Shown piece by piece: positions 48,096 through 57,648 of a stretch of 64,000 nucleotides of DNA (position 1 is the stretch's first letter; each line of letters begins with the position of its first letter). The notes under the pieces are model-generated. The model did no database searches and had not been told where the DNA came from. It saw only the letters and a program-made list of their open reading frames with translations. A program made the translations under genes and the position numbers. This stretch comes from an uncultured Paracoccaceae bacterium (GTDB lineage Bacteria > Pseudomonadota > Alphaproteobacteria > Rhodobacterales > Rhodobacteraceae), in assembly GCA_934500835.1 (NCBI GenBank), contig CAKSTR010000010.1, forward strand, positions 1 to 64,000, read 5' to 3'.

Positions 48096-51000
48096 TGCGC
48101 GCGCTTGGCATTGCCCTTTGTCTGTCGCTTGGCCTTCCGGCTGTGGTTCAGGCGCAGCAGGATGATCGCAGCTATCTGACCGCCTTTCTTGAAGACAACC
48201 TGTCCGGCGCCGGGCGCAAGGTTACGATCACCGGCTTTGAAGGGGCGCTGTCGTCGCAGGCCACGATCGCCCGGCTTGAGATCGCCGATGATCAGGGCGT
48301 GTGGATCACGCTGGACGGGGTGGTGCTGGACTGGTCCCGCTCTGCCCTTCTGTCCGGCGAAGTGGTCGTGAACGAGCTGTCCGCCGCCACGATCACCCTG
48401 GAGCGCATTCCCGCGACCGGCGAGGACAGCAGCCTGCCCACGCCCGAGGCCACGCCCTTCGCCCTGCCCGAACTGCCCGTCTCGGTCGAGATCGGCAAAA
48501 TCTCGGCGCCGAGGATCATCCTGGGCGCGCCGATCCTTGGCGAGCCGGTGGAAGGCCGGCTTGAAGCCTCGCTTTCGCTGTCCGGCGGAGAGGGCAAGGG
48601 CGCACTGGTGCTGGAACGGACGGACGGACCGGAAAGCAGGATCGCGCTGGACGCAAGCTATTCCAACGCCAGCAAGGAACTGGCGCTGGATCTGGCGGCC
48701 ACCGAGGAGGCCGGCGGGATTGCCGCCCGCCTGATGGGCCTGCCCGGAGAGCCCTCGGTGGATCTGACCATCAAGGGCAACGGCACTTTCGCCGATTTCG
48801 CCGCCGATGTCCGGCTGGCCAGCGATGGCGAGGAGCGGCTGGCCGGGCCGGTGACAGTGACGCTGGGCACCGAGGAAGAGACCCGGTTCACGGCGCAGCT
48901 GTCGGGCGACCTCGCGCCGCTGTTCCTGCCGGATTACGCGGCTTTTCTGGGCGACCGGGTGACGCTGGCCGTAGCGGGCGCGCGATGGCCCTCTGGCCGG
49001 GTGGTGCTGGACCGACTGTCCTTGCTGACCCGCGCGCTGCAGCTTTCCGGTAGCGCCAGCGTGGCCGGCGACGGCCTGCCGGATGCGTTCGACCTGACAA
49101 TGCTGATCGCAGGCGACGACGGCCGCCCCGTCCTGCTGCCCCTGTCGGGCGGCAGCCGCACCTGGCTGCGCCGGGGCGAGATCGCGCTGACCTTCGATGC
49201 CAAGAAAGACAGCGGCTGGAAGGGCAGCGCCAGCCTTCTGGGGCTGGAGACCGAAGGGCTGCGACTGGGCAATGCCGGGTTGACCGGATCGGGCCGCATC
49301 GCACGTCTGCCGGGCGGCAACAGCTTCGGCGGCACGCTTACCTTCGACGCCACCGGCATCGCGCTGGCCGATCAGGCGCTGCAGAAGGCGCTTGGCTCTG
49401 CCCTGAATGGCAAGGTGCTGCTGTCGTTCCGGCAGGGCAACGACGCGCTGGCGCTGCCACAGCTGGAACTGACCGGCGAAGGCTTCAATGCCAAGGGCGG
49501 GGTCTGGGTCGAGGGGCTGGAGTCCGGCCTGATGACCAGCGGCCGCATGACCGTCACCGCCGATGACCTGTCACGCTTTGCCGATCTGGCCGGGGTGGAT
49601 CTGGGCGGATCGGGCACCGTGCAGCTTGAGGGTAAGGCAAGCCGTCTGACCGGCGCCTTCGACGTGGTGGTCGATGCCGTCACCAAGGGGCTGCGGGTCG
49701 GCATCGCCCAGGCGGATCGGCTGACGGCGGGCGACAGTCACCTGACCCTGTCGGCGGTGCGGGACGAAACCGGCATCACCTTGCGTTCGCTGGACCTGAC
49801 GGCGGGCGCGCTTGCCCTGACGGCGGGCGGCAAGGTCTCCAGCACCGGCAACGATCTGAAGGGACAGGTCACGCTGACCGATCTTGGCGCACTTGACCCG
49901 CAATGGGGTGGTGGCCTTTCGGCCGAGGCCAGCTTTGTTGGCACCCCTGCGAACGGCCAGCTGACCCTGAACGGTCAGGGCCACAGCCTGCGCATCGGCC
50001 AGGTCGAGGTGGACCGCCTGCTGGCCGGACAGACGACAGTGGCCGCCACGGTGGCAACGCGGGAGAACGGGTTCTTCCTGACCTCGGCCAGCCTTGACGG
50101 CGCCAATCTTGAGGCTGACGCAAGCGGTGCGGCCGGCAGCGATGAGTTGCAGGTGACCGGGCGGTTGCGTGACCTGTCGATGCTGGTCGCCGGCTATCCC
50201 GGGCCTGTCAGCCTGTCGGGCCGGCTTACCCCGACCGGCAACGGCGCCACGATGGACCTGCGCCTGCTTGGGCCGGCCGCCATCGACACCCGCATTGCCG
50301 GGCGGATCGACGGCAGCACGGCCGACCTGACCATCGAAGGCACCGCCGATGCCGCGATTGCCAATGCGGTGGCGGACCCGGTCACGCTGGACGGCGGGCT
50401 GCGTATTGACCTTGGGCTGCACGGGCCGCTGGCGCTGTCGTCGCTTTCCGGCCGCGTCACGCTGTCGGGCGGGCGCGTCGCCTATCCTTTGGCCGGGTTC
50501 TCGCTGCAGCGGACCGAGGTACTGGCCGACATTTCCGGCGGACGTGCCCAGATCGCCGCAACCTCGGATCTGAGCGCCGGCGGCCGGGTGCGCGTAAATG
50601 GCAGTCTGGGGCTGACCGCGCCGATGGACTCGTCGCTGGACCTTGTGCTTGAAGCCCTGCGCCTGCGCGATGCCGAGTTGTATGACACCGTAGCCTCCGG
50701 CACGCTGCGGATCACGGGGCCGCTGCTGGGCCGCGCCATGATGACCGGCCGCATCCTGATCGGCGAGACCGAACTGATCGTGCCCTCGACCGGGTTTGCC
50801 AGCGCCGCGGATCTTGAGGCCGTGCGCCACGTCAACGACACCGCTGCCGTCCGGGCCACACGCGCGCGCGCCGGGATCGGCAAGGACCCCGCCGGCGGCG
50901 GTAACGGCGCTTCCGGCGGCGGCAGCGGGCTGAACTGGGCGCTTGACGTGCTGATCGACGCGCCAAACCGCATCTTCCTGCGGGGACGCGGCCTTGATGC

Positions 51001-51628
51001 CGAACTGGGCGGATCGGTCCGACTGGGCGGCACGCTGAACGCCATCTCGCCCTCGGGGGCGATCGAGCTGATCAGGGGACGGCTGGACATCCTGGGCAAA
51101 CGGCTGGACCTGTCCGAAGCCAGTCTTGTGCTGGAGGGCGACCTGGTTCCCTACCTGACTGTCATCGCCTCGAATGAGACCGATGACGTGACCAGCACCG
51201 TAACCATCGAAGGGCCGGTCAATGCGCCCGAAGTCACCTTCAGCGCCACCCCCGACATGCCGCAAGAGGAAGTGCTGGCCTGGCTGCTGTTCGGCCGCGG
51301 GCTGGACTCCATTTCCGTCCTGCAGGCGGCCCAACTGGCCAATGCCGTGGCCACGCTGGCCGGACGCGGCGGCGAAGGCATGATCGCAAAGTTGCGCAAG
51401 GGCTTTGGCTTCGACGATCTGGACGTGCAGACGGCGGACGATGGCACGACCTCGGTCAGTGCCGGCAAATACATCTCTCGCAATGTCTATACCGAGATCG
51501 AGGTCGATCAGAACGGCAAGTCGCAGGTCAACCTGAACCTGGACCTGAAGAAGGGCCTGACGGTGAAGGGCCGCGTCAATTCGGACGGTGACAGCGGGCT
51601 GGGGATCTTCCTGGAAAAAGACTACTGA
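48095..51628 (+). CDS. tamB: Translocation and assembly module protein TamB
   Basis: An 1177-residue AsmA/TamB-family protein with an N-terminal signal-anchor, a long beta-helix of repeated strands, a Gly/Ser-rich insert near residue 935 and the conserved DUF490 C-terminus (LLFGRGLDSISVLQAAQLA ... YTEIEVDQNGKSQVN). It spans the periplasm to reach TamA; related proteins also move phospholipid. ATG overlaps the tamA stop (TGATG). Confidence 0.94.
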   Translation: MRALGIALCLSLGLPAVVQAQQDDRSYLTAFLEDNLSGAGRKVTITGFEGALSSQATIARLEIADDQGVWITLDGVVLDWSRSALLSGEVVVNELSAATITLERIPATGEDSSLPTPEATPFALPELPVSVEIGKISAPRIILGAPILGEPVEGRLEASLSLSGGEGKGALVLERTDGPESRIALDASYSNASKELALDLAATEEAGGIAARLMGLPGEPSVDLTIKGNGTFADFAADVRLASDGEERLAGPVTVTLGTEEETRFTAQLSGDLAPLFLPDYAAFLGDRVTLAVAGARWPSGRVVLDRLSLLTRALQLSGSASVAGDGLPDAFDLTMLIAGDDGRPVLLPLSGGSRTWLRRGEIALTFDAKKDSGWKGSASLLGLETEGLRLGNAGLTGSGRIARLPGGNSFGGTLTFDATGIALADQALQKALGSALNGKVLLSFRQGNDALALPQLELTGEGFNAKGGVWVEGLESGLMTSGRMTVTADDLSRFADLAGVDLGGSGTVQLEGKASRLTGAFDVVVDAVTKGLRVGIAQADRLTAGDSHLTLSAVRDETGITLRSLDLTAGALALTAGGKVSSTGNDLKGQVTLTDLGALDPQWGGGLSAEASFVGTPANGQLTLNGQGHSLRIGQVEVDRLLAGQTTVAATVATRENGFFLTSASLDGANLEADASGAAGSDELQVTGRLRDLSMLVAGYPGPVSLSGRLTPTGNGATMDLRLLGPAAIDTRIAGRIDGSTADLTIEGTADAAIANAVADPVTLDGGLRIDLGLHGPLALSSLSGRVTLSGGRVAYPLAGFSLQRTEVLADISGGRAQIAATSDLSAGGRVRVNGSLGLTAPMDSSLDLVLEALRLRDAELYDTVASGTLRITGPLLGRAMMTGRILIGETELIVPSTGFASAADLEAVRHVNDTAAVRATRARAGIGKDPAGGGNGASGGGSGLNWALDVLIDAPNRIFLRGRGLDAELGGSVRLGGTLNAISPSGAIELIRGRLDILGKRLDLSEASLVLEGDLVPYLTVIASNETDDVTSTVTIEGPVNAPEVTFSATPDMPQEEVLAWLLFGRGLDSISVLQAAQLANAVATLAGRGGEGMIAKLRKGFGFDDLDVQTADDGTTSVSAGKYISRNVYTEIEVDQNGKSQVNLNLDLKKGLTVKGRVNSDGDSGLGIFLEKDY

Positions 51629-51660
51629 GGCGGCACAGCCACGCGCCGGGACGAAAAGGA

Positions 51661-51687
51661 AAAAGTCCCGGTTTCCCGGGACTTTTT
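51661..51687. terminator. Intrinsic terminator after tamB
   Basis: AAAAGTCCCGG (51661-51671) pairs with CCGGGACTTTT (51676-51686) around a four-base loop. T-tract on the right and A-tract on the left make it usable in both directions, so it may also end the convergent small gene at 51733. Confidence 0.88.
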
Positions 51688-51732
51688 CAGCTGTCTTGAA
51701 CCAAGGTCGGGTCCGAAGACCCGCAGGTCATA

Positions 51733-51930
51733 TCACGAACCGCTACCGCTGCCCGAAGCAGCAGCAGCGATGATCACTGCGCCAAGCAGAAGCGGAAGGA
51801 ACATCCCGCTGCGGGGCTTTTCCGTCACAACTTCAACCGGGCGTTCGCCTTCGATGATGACCGGGCCGCCAGCGGAGGCGACCGAAGCCGTCACAGTCAG
51901 GGCGGCGGCGAGAACGAGAGCTTTTTTCAT
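51733..51930 (-). CDS. Small secreted/membrane protein (65 aa)
   Basis: A 65-residue protein. A signal peptide (residues 1-20, ending ASA) is followed by a Gly-Gly-Pro-Val segment with Val/Glu pairs and then a hydrophobic stretch (residues 43-58) ending in a Ser/Gly tail. GGAG stands nine bases before the ATG at 51930. Similar short proteins of this format are common in Rhodobacteraceae, sometimes mislabelled ferrochelatase. Function unknown; the tail suggests a membrane anchor. Confidence 0.72.
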   Translation of the reverse strand: MKKALVLAAALTVTASVASAGGPVIIEGERPVEVVTEKPRSGMFLPLLLGAVIIAAAASGSGSGS

Positions 51931-52114
51931 AGGTGCACTCCATTGACTACTGAAGAATGCGATAGCATCCCATAGCCGCATTGAAAAGGCAAACATTAGC
52001 AACAATCGAGCACCTGTTGCCAATTCGCCGATATCGAAGAAGCCTTGCCGAGGCGGCCCTACATTTTGAGCAGTATCCTGCCGAAAGTGTCCGCCTTCCC
52101 GCACGGCTAGGCGG

Positions 52115-52738
52115 TCAGCCGACCACCAGGAAGAACCAGCCCGGGCCCGCAACGGGGCTGATCCACTGGCGCGATTGCCGGATCTTGCCGCCTTCGAACC
52201 AGAACTCGTTCAGCAGTTTGTTGCCTTCGCGCAGACAGCTCTCCACCACATTGCGGGTGGTGTGCTGGCGGCCGTAGATCGTGACCACCGCCTGACCCTT
52301 GGATTCGCCCGTGCAGGTGTAATCGCGACGCTGGTTGGCGTCGTTCTCCCAGGTGTAGAAATAGGTGCGCCTGGTCGCGCCGCCGCCCGCGATCTGGCCG
52401 GCACCCGGGACACCGGCCGACATCAGATCGGGACCAAGGCCGCGGGTTTCCACCAGAACGCCATCGCGGAAGGTGAAGGTATAACCGTCAGCCGATTCCC
52501 AGGTGACAAGATCGCCCTTGCGGTCGCGCGGGGACAACAGGGTATCGATGCCAAGCCCCGGAATGGTGGCGCGCATGATCGGGGTGCCGAAGGCCTCGAT
52601 CTTGTCGCGGGAAACCTTGTCGAGATTCACAGCCGTGCCACCGCCAAGCCCCGGCAGCGAAGGCAGGCCGGTGCCGCACCCGGCCAGAAGGCCCAGTGCC
52701 AGCAGGGCAGGGGTCAGCGTCGAGCGGATCAGCGCCAT
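52115..52738 (-). CDS. YjbF/GfcB-type lipoprotein
   Basis: A 207-residue lipoprotein with lipobox LLAGC (Cys near residue 21) and the YjbF pattern (LLSPRDRKGDLVTWESADGYTF, FYTWENDANQRRDYTC). YjbF and YjbH-like proteins act in exopolysaccharide secretion or group 4 capsule assembly in E. coli. The ATG at 52738 overlaps the yjbH stop by ten bases; an ATG at 52750 is possible. Confidence 0.85.
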   Translation of the reverse strand: MALIRSTLTPALLALGLLAGCGTGLPSLPGLGGGTAVNLDKVSRDKIEAFGTPIMRATIPGLGIDTLLSPRDRKGDLVTWESADGYTFTFRDGVLVETRGLGPDLMSAGVPGAGQIAGGGATRRTYFYTWENDANQRRDYTCTGESKGQAVVTIYGRQHTTRNVVESCLREGNKLLNEFWFEGGKIRQSRQWISPVAGPGWFFLVVG

Positions 52739-54876
52739 ACCCGGCCCCATTGTGTGTCAAGAACGCCCATGTGGTAATCGCGGACCGAATCGTAAAGGCG
52801 GCCATCCACCTCAAGCCGGGCCCCGCCGTCACGTTGAAGCGACCGCATGGCCGTGGTCATCTCGTCGCGATTCGGGGTGCCCAGCAACCAGTTCATCGGG
52901 ATGGTGACGCGGATACCCTTGTCGAAGGATCCTTCGCCGAATTCCTCGGCGCTGGCCGAGGTCAGAGTGGCAAAGGCCCCCAGGCGGAAACCGTTGGCGA
53001 ATTCGCGGTCCAGCGACACGGTAGCACCTGTGTCGCCGGCCAGATAGCGGCCCACATCCAGCTGGCCAAGATAGCCGCCACCGAAATCGTAATAGGCCGA
53101 CACATGCCCGGTGGCGACACCATAGTCATAGTCGCCAAAGCCGAAGCCGTCGCGGTCGCGCTGCTTGGTATAGTTCACCTCGGCCCCGAGGGCGAAGCGG
53201 CTGTCGACCGGCTTCCACAACACCTCGGTCGAGATGCCGGCGTGCATCCGCTCAAGGAAGCCGAAGGTCACGCGGGAATAGATGTTGTCGGCCGGCTTGG
53301 CATACCAGGCCAGCTGCAGCCGGTCGAGCGAGGTATCCGTGGCCAGGTTGTATTCGACCATGTCGCTGCGGACATTGGGCAGCAGCGGGGACTCTTTGCA
53401 AAACTCACAAGCGTTGACGTTGCCCGCCAGTTTCTGAAAGACCGAACCCGAGACGATCAGCCCCGGCCGCAATTCATAGGACGCGAAGATGCGCAGCCCG
53501 ACGTCACCGCGCAGCGGTTCCGAAATCCGCAGCCCCGGGGCCAATCCCCATTTGAACCGCGGATAGAAGGCGTCATTGCCGATGCTGCCTGCCGGCACCG
53601 GCCCGGCATCCGAGATCTGGACCCGATCCCGCAGCGCGATGTCATTGCCGGCGCTGTGCTCCAGTGCCTCAAGGTCGCTGCGGCGGATGGTGATCTTCGA
53701 TGCGCCCATGCCGCGCACGACCGGCACAATCTCGAACACCTCGACCGAGGCCGGCATGACCCGCGACAGCGCCCGCGCCGCACGGCCGATCGCCTGCGGG
53801 CCGGAGTCGATCTGCAGATTGCGCACCCGCAACTGCACGGTGGTTCCGGTATAGGCGAAGTCCTCGACCACCAGCCCGTCGGCGGCCAGCTCTTTCGAGA
53901 GATTGCCGCGCAACGTCTCGGCCGCGCCCGCCTGGGTGACCCAACCCTGGCCCCAGGCCTCGGGGTCGGCGCTGCGCGACGGACGGGTGCCGACTGCCAT
54001 CGGGGCGGGGCCAAGAATCCCGCCCGCCGCCCGTTTCTTGGGGTCAACGGTCAGTTGGATGTTGAATCCGATCTCGGACCCGTACATCGAGTACAGGCCC
54101 ATGCGGACATAGTCGCCGCGCTGGTATTCGACGCCGAAGTTGAACGGGCTGCGGCGTTCAAAGATCTTGCGGCCTTCGGCCACCTCTTCATAGGCGTCCG
54201 ACGAATATTCGGCCTTCACGGTCCAGCTGTCGTTGACCTTCCATTCGACCCCGGCAAACGGCGCGAACGGCCCGCGGAACCACTGGTCTGCCGACGGCTT
54301 GCCACCGGTGACGCCCTGAACGGGCGGGGGCCGGTCGCCAAAGCCGCCGATGTCATTGTAGGAGCCCAGCCGTCCCCAGCCCAGACCCGCCGTCACCTTG
54401 ACCCTGTCGCCGAAGGTCTTGGTCGCCGAGACATATTCGGCCGAGTTCTTGCCGGTGCCGACGAAATCCTGAAGCCCGATGGTCACCGAAGGCAGATAAT
54501 CGGTCTCCTCCAGCACCAGAAACCGAAGATCGAAGCCCCGGTCGTTGTAGCTGTCGTAGCCGTCAAAATACTTGGTATATTCCGGCGTGCCCGGGATCAG
54601 GCCATCGCTCCAGTTCCAGGTGGTGCTGAATCGGTAGCTGCCCGAGATGCGGGGCGTGATCTGGAACGTCAGCGTCGTGCGCAGTTGTGACCCCATGTAG
54701 CCGGCGGTCACGGCAACGGAGCCATCCTTCAACGCCTCGCCCGAGGGCATGTCGATGACGCCGGGCACGCCGAAAAAGGACAGGCTGGGGCGCATTTCAG
54801 CCATTGCAGGCAGGCTGCCCGCGCAAAGCGCGACAAGAGACACGGCGGCCAATCTGCTGCTGATCCGACGGTCCAT
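52729..54876 (-). CDS. YjbH/GfcD-type outer-membrane protein for exopolysaccharide
   Basis: A 715-residue protein. A signal peptide (cut after AMA near residue 27) precedes two beta-barrel-like regions. It opens with the YjbH hallmark LSFFGVPGVIDMPSGEAL, and the end (RLEVDGRLYDSVRDYHMG) matches YjbH. Such proteins are thought to form outer-membrane barrels for polysaccharide secretion. The ATG at 54876 is preferred over a GTG at 54888. Coupled to the YjbF-like lipoprotein. Confidence 0.88.
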   Translation of the reverse strand: MDRRISSRLAAVSLVALCAGSLPAMAEMRPSLSFFGVPGVIDMPSGEALKDGSVAVTAGYMGSQLRTTLTFQITPRISGSYRFSTTWNWSDGLIPGTPEYTKYFDGYDSYNDRGFDLRFLVLEETDYLPSVTIGLQDFVGTGKNSAEYVSATKTFGDRVKVTAGLGWGRLGSYNDIGGFGDRPPPVQGVTGGKPSADQWFRGPFAPFAGVEWKVNDSWTVKAEYSSDAYEEVAEGRKIFERRSPFNFGVEYQRGDYVRMGLYSMYGSEIGFNIQLTVDPKKRAAGGILGPAPMAVGTRPSRSADPEAWGQGWVTQAGAAETLRGNLSKELAADGLVVEDFAYTGTTVQLRVRNLQIDSGPQAIGRAARALSRVMPASVEVFEIVPVVRGMGASKITIRRSDLEALEHSAGNDIALRDRVQISDAGPVPAGSIGNDAFYPRFKWGLAPGLRISEPLRGDVGLRIFASYELRPGLIVSGSVFQKLAGNVNACEFCKESPLLPNVRSDMVEYNLATDTSLDRLQLAWYAKPADNIYSRVTFGFLERMHAGISTEVLWKPVDSRFALGAEVNYTKQRDRDGFGFGDYDYGVATGHVSAYYDFGGGYLGQLDVGRYLAGDTGATVSLDREFANGFRLGAFATLTSASAEEFGEGSFDKGIRVTIPMNWLLGTPNRDEMTTAMRSLQRDGGARLEVDGRLYDSVRDYHMGVLDTQWGRVWR

Positions 54877-54974
54877 CCTGTGCTGCACCCCTTACTGCCC
54901 TGTACCGCATCCTATGCCGACAACCGCACCCGGCCACAAGTCCGGGAGGCGGCGCGGGCGAAGAATTGCCGGGA

Positions 54975-56921
54975 TCATGGTGCCGATGACGCAGCTTGCG
55001 CCGACGCTGCTTCGCCCAGCGGGCGGACCAGTTGCATCGTACGATTGCGCAACGCATCGGCATCGCCGGTTGCCATGTAGCCGGCCAGGTCATGCATCGC
55101 TGTGGCCATCTCAAGCTCGGACAGGCTTTCCTCGGCTGCGCGCAGGATCTTGGGATGCGGCGTGGTCAAGAGACCCTGACCGATCAGCAGCTCTTCATTC
55201 AGCTTTTCGCCGGGGCGCAGACCGATGACGCGGATCTCGATGTCGCCATCGGGGTTATCGGCGTCGCGGACGGTGCAGCCGGCGCCATGGATCATCTGCT
55301 CGGCCAGCTGGCGGATGCGCACAGGCTTGCCCATGTCCAGAACGAAGACATCGGCCAGCTTCGGCCCCCCGGTCTGACCTGCGCTGTCATCGACGAAGGA
55401 CCCGGCCATCAGAACCAGCTTCGACGCTTCGGCGATGGTCATGAAATAGCGGGTCACGTCGTCATGTGTCAGCGTGACCGGCCCGCCCCGGGCGATCTGC
55501 TCGCGGAACAGCGGGATGACCGACCCCGATGAGCCAAGCACATTGCCGAAGCGCACGATCGAGAAATGCGTGGTCTTGTTCAGCTTGGCACGGTCCTGCA
55601 CCACCAGCTCGGCCAGACGCTTGCTGGCGCCCATGACATTGGACGGCCGCACCGCCTTGTCGGTCGAGATCAGGATGAACCGCTGTACACCCAGTTCCAG
55701 ACAGGCATCGGCAAGGACGCGGGTGCCGAAGACATTGTTGGCAATGCCGGCCACCGGATTCTGTTCGACCAGCGGCACATGCTTGTAGGCGGCGGCATGG
55801 AACACAGTGTCAACGCCGTGCTGCCCCAGCACCGCCCGCGTCAGCCTTGCGTCCGTGACCGAACCAAGGACCGGGACGATCTCGACCTTCGCGCCATCGC
55901 CGGCTGCGTCCAGCAATTCGCGCAGGTCGCGTTCGATCGTGTAAAGCGCCAGTTCTGAAACCTCGTAAAGCACCAGCTTTGCGGGCTGATGAACGATCAT
56001 CTGGCGACACAGTTCGGACCCGACCGATCCGCCGGCGCCCGAAATCAGCACCGTCTTGCCCTGATAACCGGACGGGCCGGTGGCAAGCACGTCATCCAGA
56101 TGGCCGCGGCCAAGGAAGCGGCCGGCGGGAACGGTCGCCAGTTGCTCGACCAGCTGTTCGGTGCCCACCAGCTGCGCGAACGAGGGCAGGGCCTGCACGC
56201 CCAGCCCACGGGCCTGAAGCTTGCGCGACAGCTGCGCCTGCTTGGGTGCCGACAGCGACGGCATCGCCAGCAGAACGCGCGTGATGTCGAACTGATGCAC
56301 CAGCCGGTCGATTTGGCTGGCAGGGTAGATGCGTCTTCCCATCAACCGCTGCCTATGCAGCGCGGCATCGTCATCGACAAAGGCCATGACACTGATCGTC
56401 TCATGCGACTGCAGGGCCGAGGCCAGCTGCTCACCCGTCCGGCCGGCACCATAGATCAGCACGCGGGTCTGCGACCGCCCGGTGGACAGGACCCAGAGCA
56501 GAACCTTCAGCATGACAACCCGGGTCAGGATCACCAGCAGGAACAGCAGCATCATAAAGCTGATGATGCCAGTCACAGGGAACTGCTTCCCGGTCAACAT
56601 TGTCAGCAACAGCGTCGCGATACCGCAGAACAGCACAAAGGACAGCGCACCGCTGGTCAGCACCGCAGTGAAGGTCTTCAGCTTGGTCCGCGGCAAGCCG
56701 GCGGCAAAGGAGGCCACGCCGCCCGTAACGAACAGGGCCGGGAACAGCAGCACCAACCGCTCAAGCTGCGGCTGTGGCCAGAAAGAACCATAGACCAGAA
56801 GCGTGGCGATGAAGAAGCTGACCGGCGCCAGCACAGCGTCGACAAGCACCATGACTGCAATCTTGTGCAGTCGCGACATGCGCCGCTCGAATCCAAGAAG
56901 AAGTATCCGCGCAGAACCCAT
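54975..56921 (-). CDS. WbpM/CapD-type UDP-sugar 4,6-dehydratase
   Basis: A 648-residue membrane enzyme. Four N-terminal transmembrane helices (about residues 20-130) are followed by a first Rossmann domain (LIYGAGRTGEQLASAL) and a second, catalytic one (VLISGAGGSVGSELCRQ). The catalytic motif reads STDKAVRPSNVMGASKRLAE with Met in place of Tyr, the SMK form of large inverting dehydratases (WbpM, PglF). It makes a 4-keto-6-deoxy sugar for surface glycans. The ATG at 56921 gives the family N-terminus. Upstream on the same strand is a sugar transferase. Confidence 0.9.
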   Translation of the reverse strand: MGSARILLLGFERRMSRLHKIAVMVLVDAVLAPVSFFIATLLVYGSFWPQPQLERLVLLFPALFVTGGVASFAAGLPRTKLKTFTAVLTSGALSFVLFCGIATLLLTMLTGKQFPVTGIISFMMLLFLLVILTRVVMLKVLLWVLSTGRSQTRVLIYGAGRTGEQLASALQSHETISVMAFVDDDAALHRQRLMGRRIYPASQIDRLVHQFDITRVLLAMPSLSAPKQAQLSRKLQARGLGVQALPSFAQLVGTEQLVEQLATVPAGRFLGRGHLDDVLATGPSGYQGKTVLISGAGGSVGSELCRQMIVHQPAKLVLYEVSELALYTIERDLRELLDAAGDGAKVEIVPVLGSVTDARLTRAVLGQHGVDTVFHAAAYKHVPLVEQNPVAGIANNVFGTRVLADACLELGVQRFILISTDKAVRPSNVMGASKRLAELVVQDRAKLNKTTHFSIVRFGNVLGSSGSVIPLFREQIARGGPVTLTHDDVTRYFMTIAEASKLVLMAGSFVDDSAGQTGGPKLADVFVLDMGKPVRIRQLAEQMIHGAGCTVRDADNPDGDIEIRVIGLRPGEKLNEELLIGQGLLTTPHPKILRAAEESLSELEMATAMHDLAGYMATGDADALRNRTMQLVRPLGEAASAQAASSAP

Positions 56922-57036
56922 CAATGCCACTGGCCCAATACTCCACACGGGGACTGAATACCCCCGCCGGCCCCTTTGCAAGCAGAACGAGTGCAATGCA
57001 ATCCGGTTTCGGCCCCCAATGCGCAGGGAGTTGCCG

Positions 57037-57648
57037 TCAGCGACGAGACAGCACCTGTGCGAGCGTCTGCCAGATCATCGCCGCATCGCCGCAGACCGAC
57101 TGGTGTTTCTGATGGATCAGGTCCAGCCGGGCCTTGCGGGGAATGCAGCGGCGGACATAGGTCGCTTCGGTTTCCTCCGGCGTGCGGCACCGGGACAGCA
57201 GCCGCTCTTCATGGCGCCGGAAATGCAGGGTGGCCATGCCGGTCAGACCTGGCGGCACGCGCAGGACACGGGCGTAAAGGGCCGGGAACATCTCGACATA
57301 GCGGCGCAAGGGCGGGCGCGGTCCGACAAAGCTCATGTCGCCCTTCAGGATGTTCCACAGCTGCGGCGCCTCATCCAGCCGCAGCTTGCGCAGGATGCGG
57401 CCCGCGCGGGTGATGCGATCGGCCTTGTCCCCCCCCGAGACGCCGCCATCCGCCTGCGCCGTCCGCATGGTCCTGAACTTCCACAGGCGAAAGGGCCGGT
57501 CGGGGCCGCGCATCCTTTCCGAGACATAGAAGATCGGGCGTCCGTCCTCGACCAGCAGCCAGACCGAGATCAGAAGGGTCGGCACCAGCAGGATCGCGCC
57601 AAGGATCAGCGCAAGCGCAATGTCGAAAAGCCGTTTGCCGATTGTCAT
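57037..57648 (-). CDS. Undecaprenyl-phosphate sugar-1-phosphate transferase
   Basis: A 203-residue bacterial sugar transferase with one N-terminal membrane helix (about 8-30), KFRTMR, LRLDEAPQLWNILKGDMSFVGPRP split by the conserved Pro-Arg pair, and a final helix. It would load the first sugar phosphate on the lipid carrier to start repeat-unit synthesis. The ATG overlaps the epimerase stop (ATGA). The longer open frame is not used. Confidence 0.9.
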   Translation of the reverse strand: MTIGKRLFDIALALILGAILLVPTLLISVWLLVEDGRPIFYVSERMRGPDRPFRLWKFRTMRTAQADGGVSGGDKADRITRAGRILRKLRLDEAPQLWNILKGDMSFVGPRPPLRRYVEMFPALYARVLRVPPGLTGMATLHFRRHEERLLSRCRTPEETEATYVRRCIPRKARLDLIHQKHQSVCGDAAMIWQTLAQVLSRR

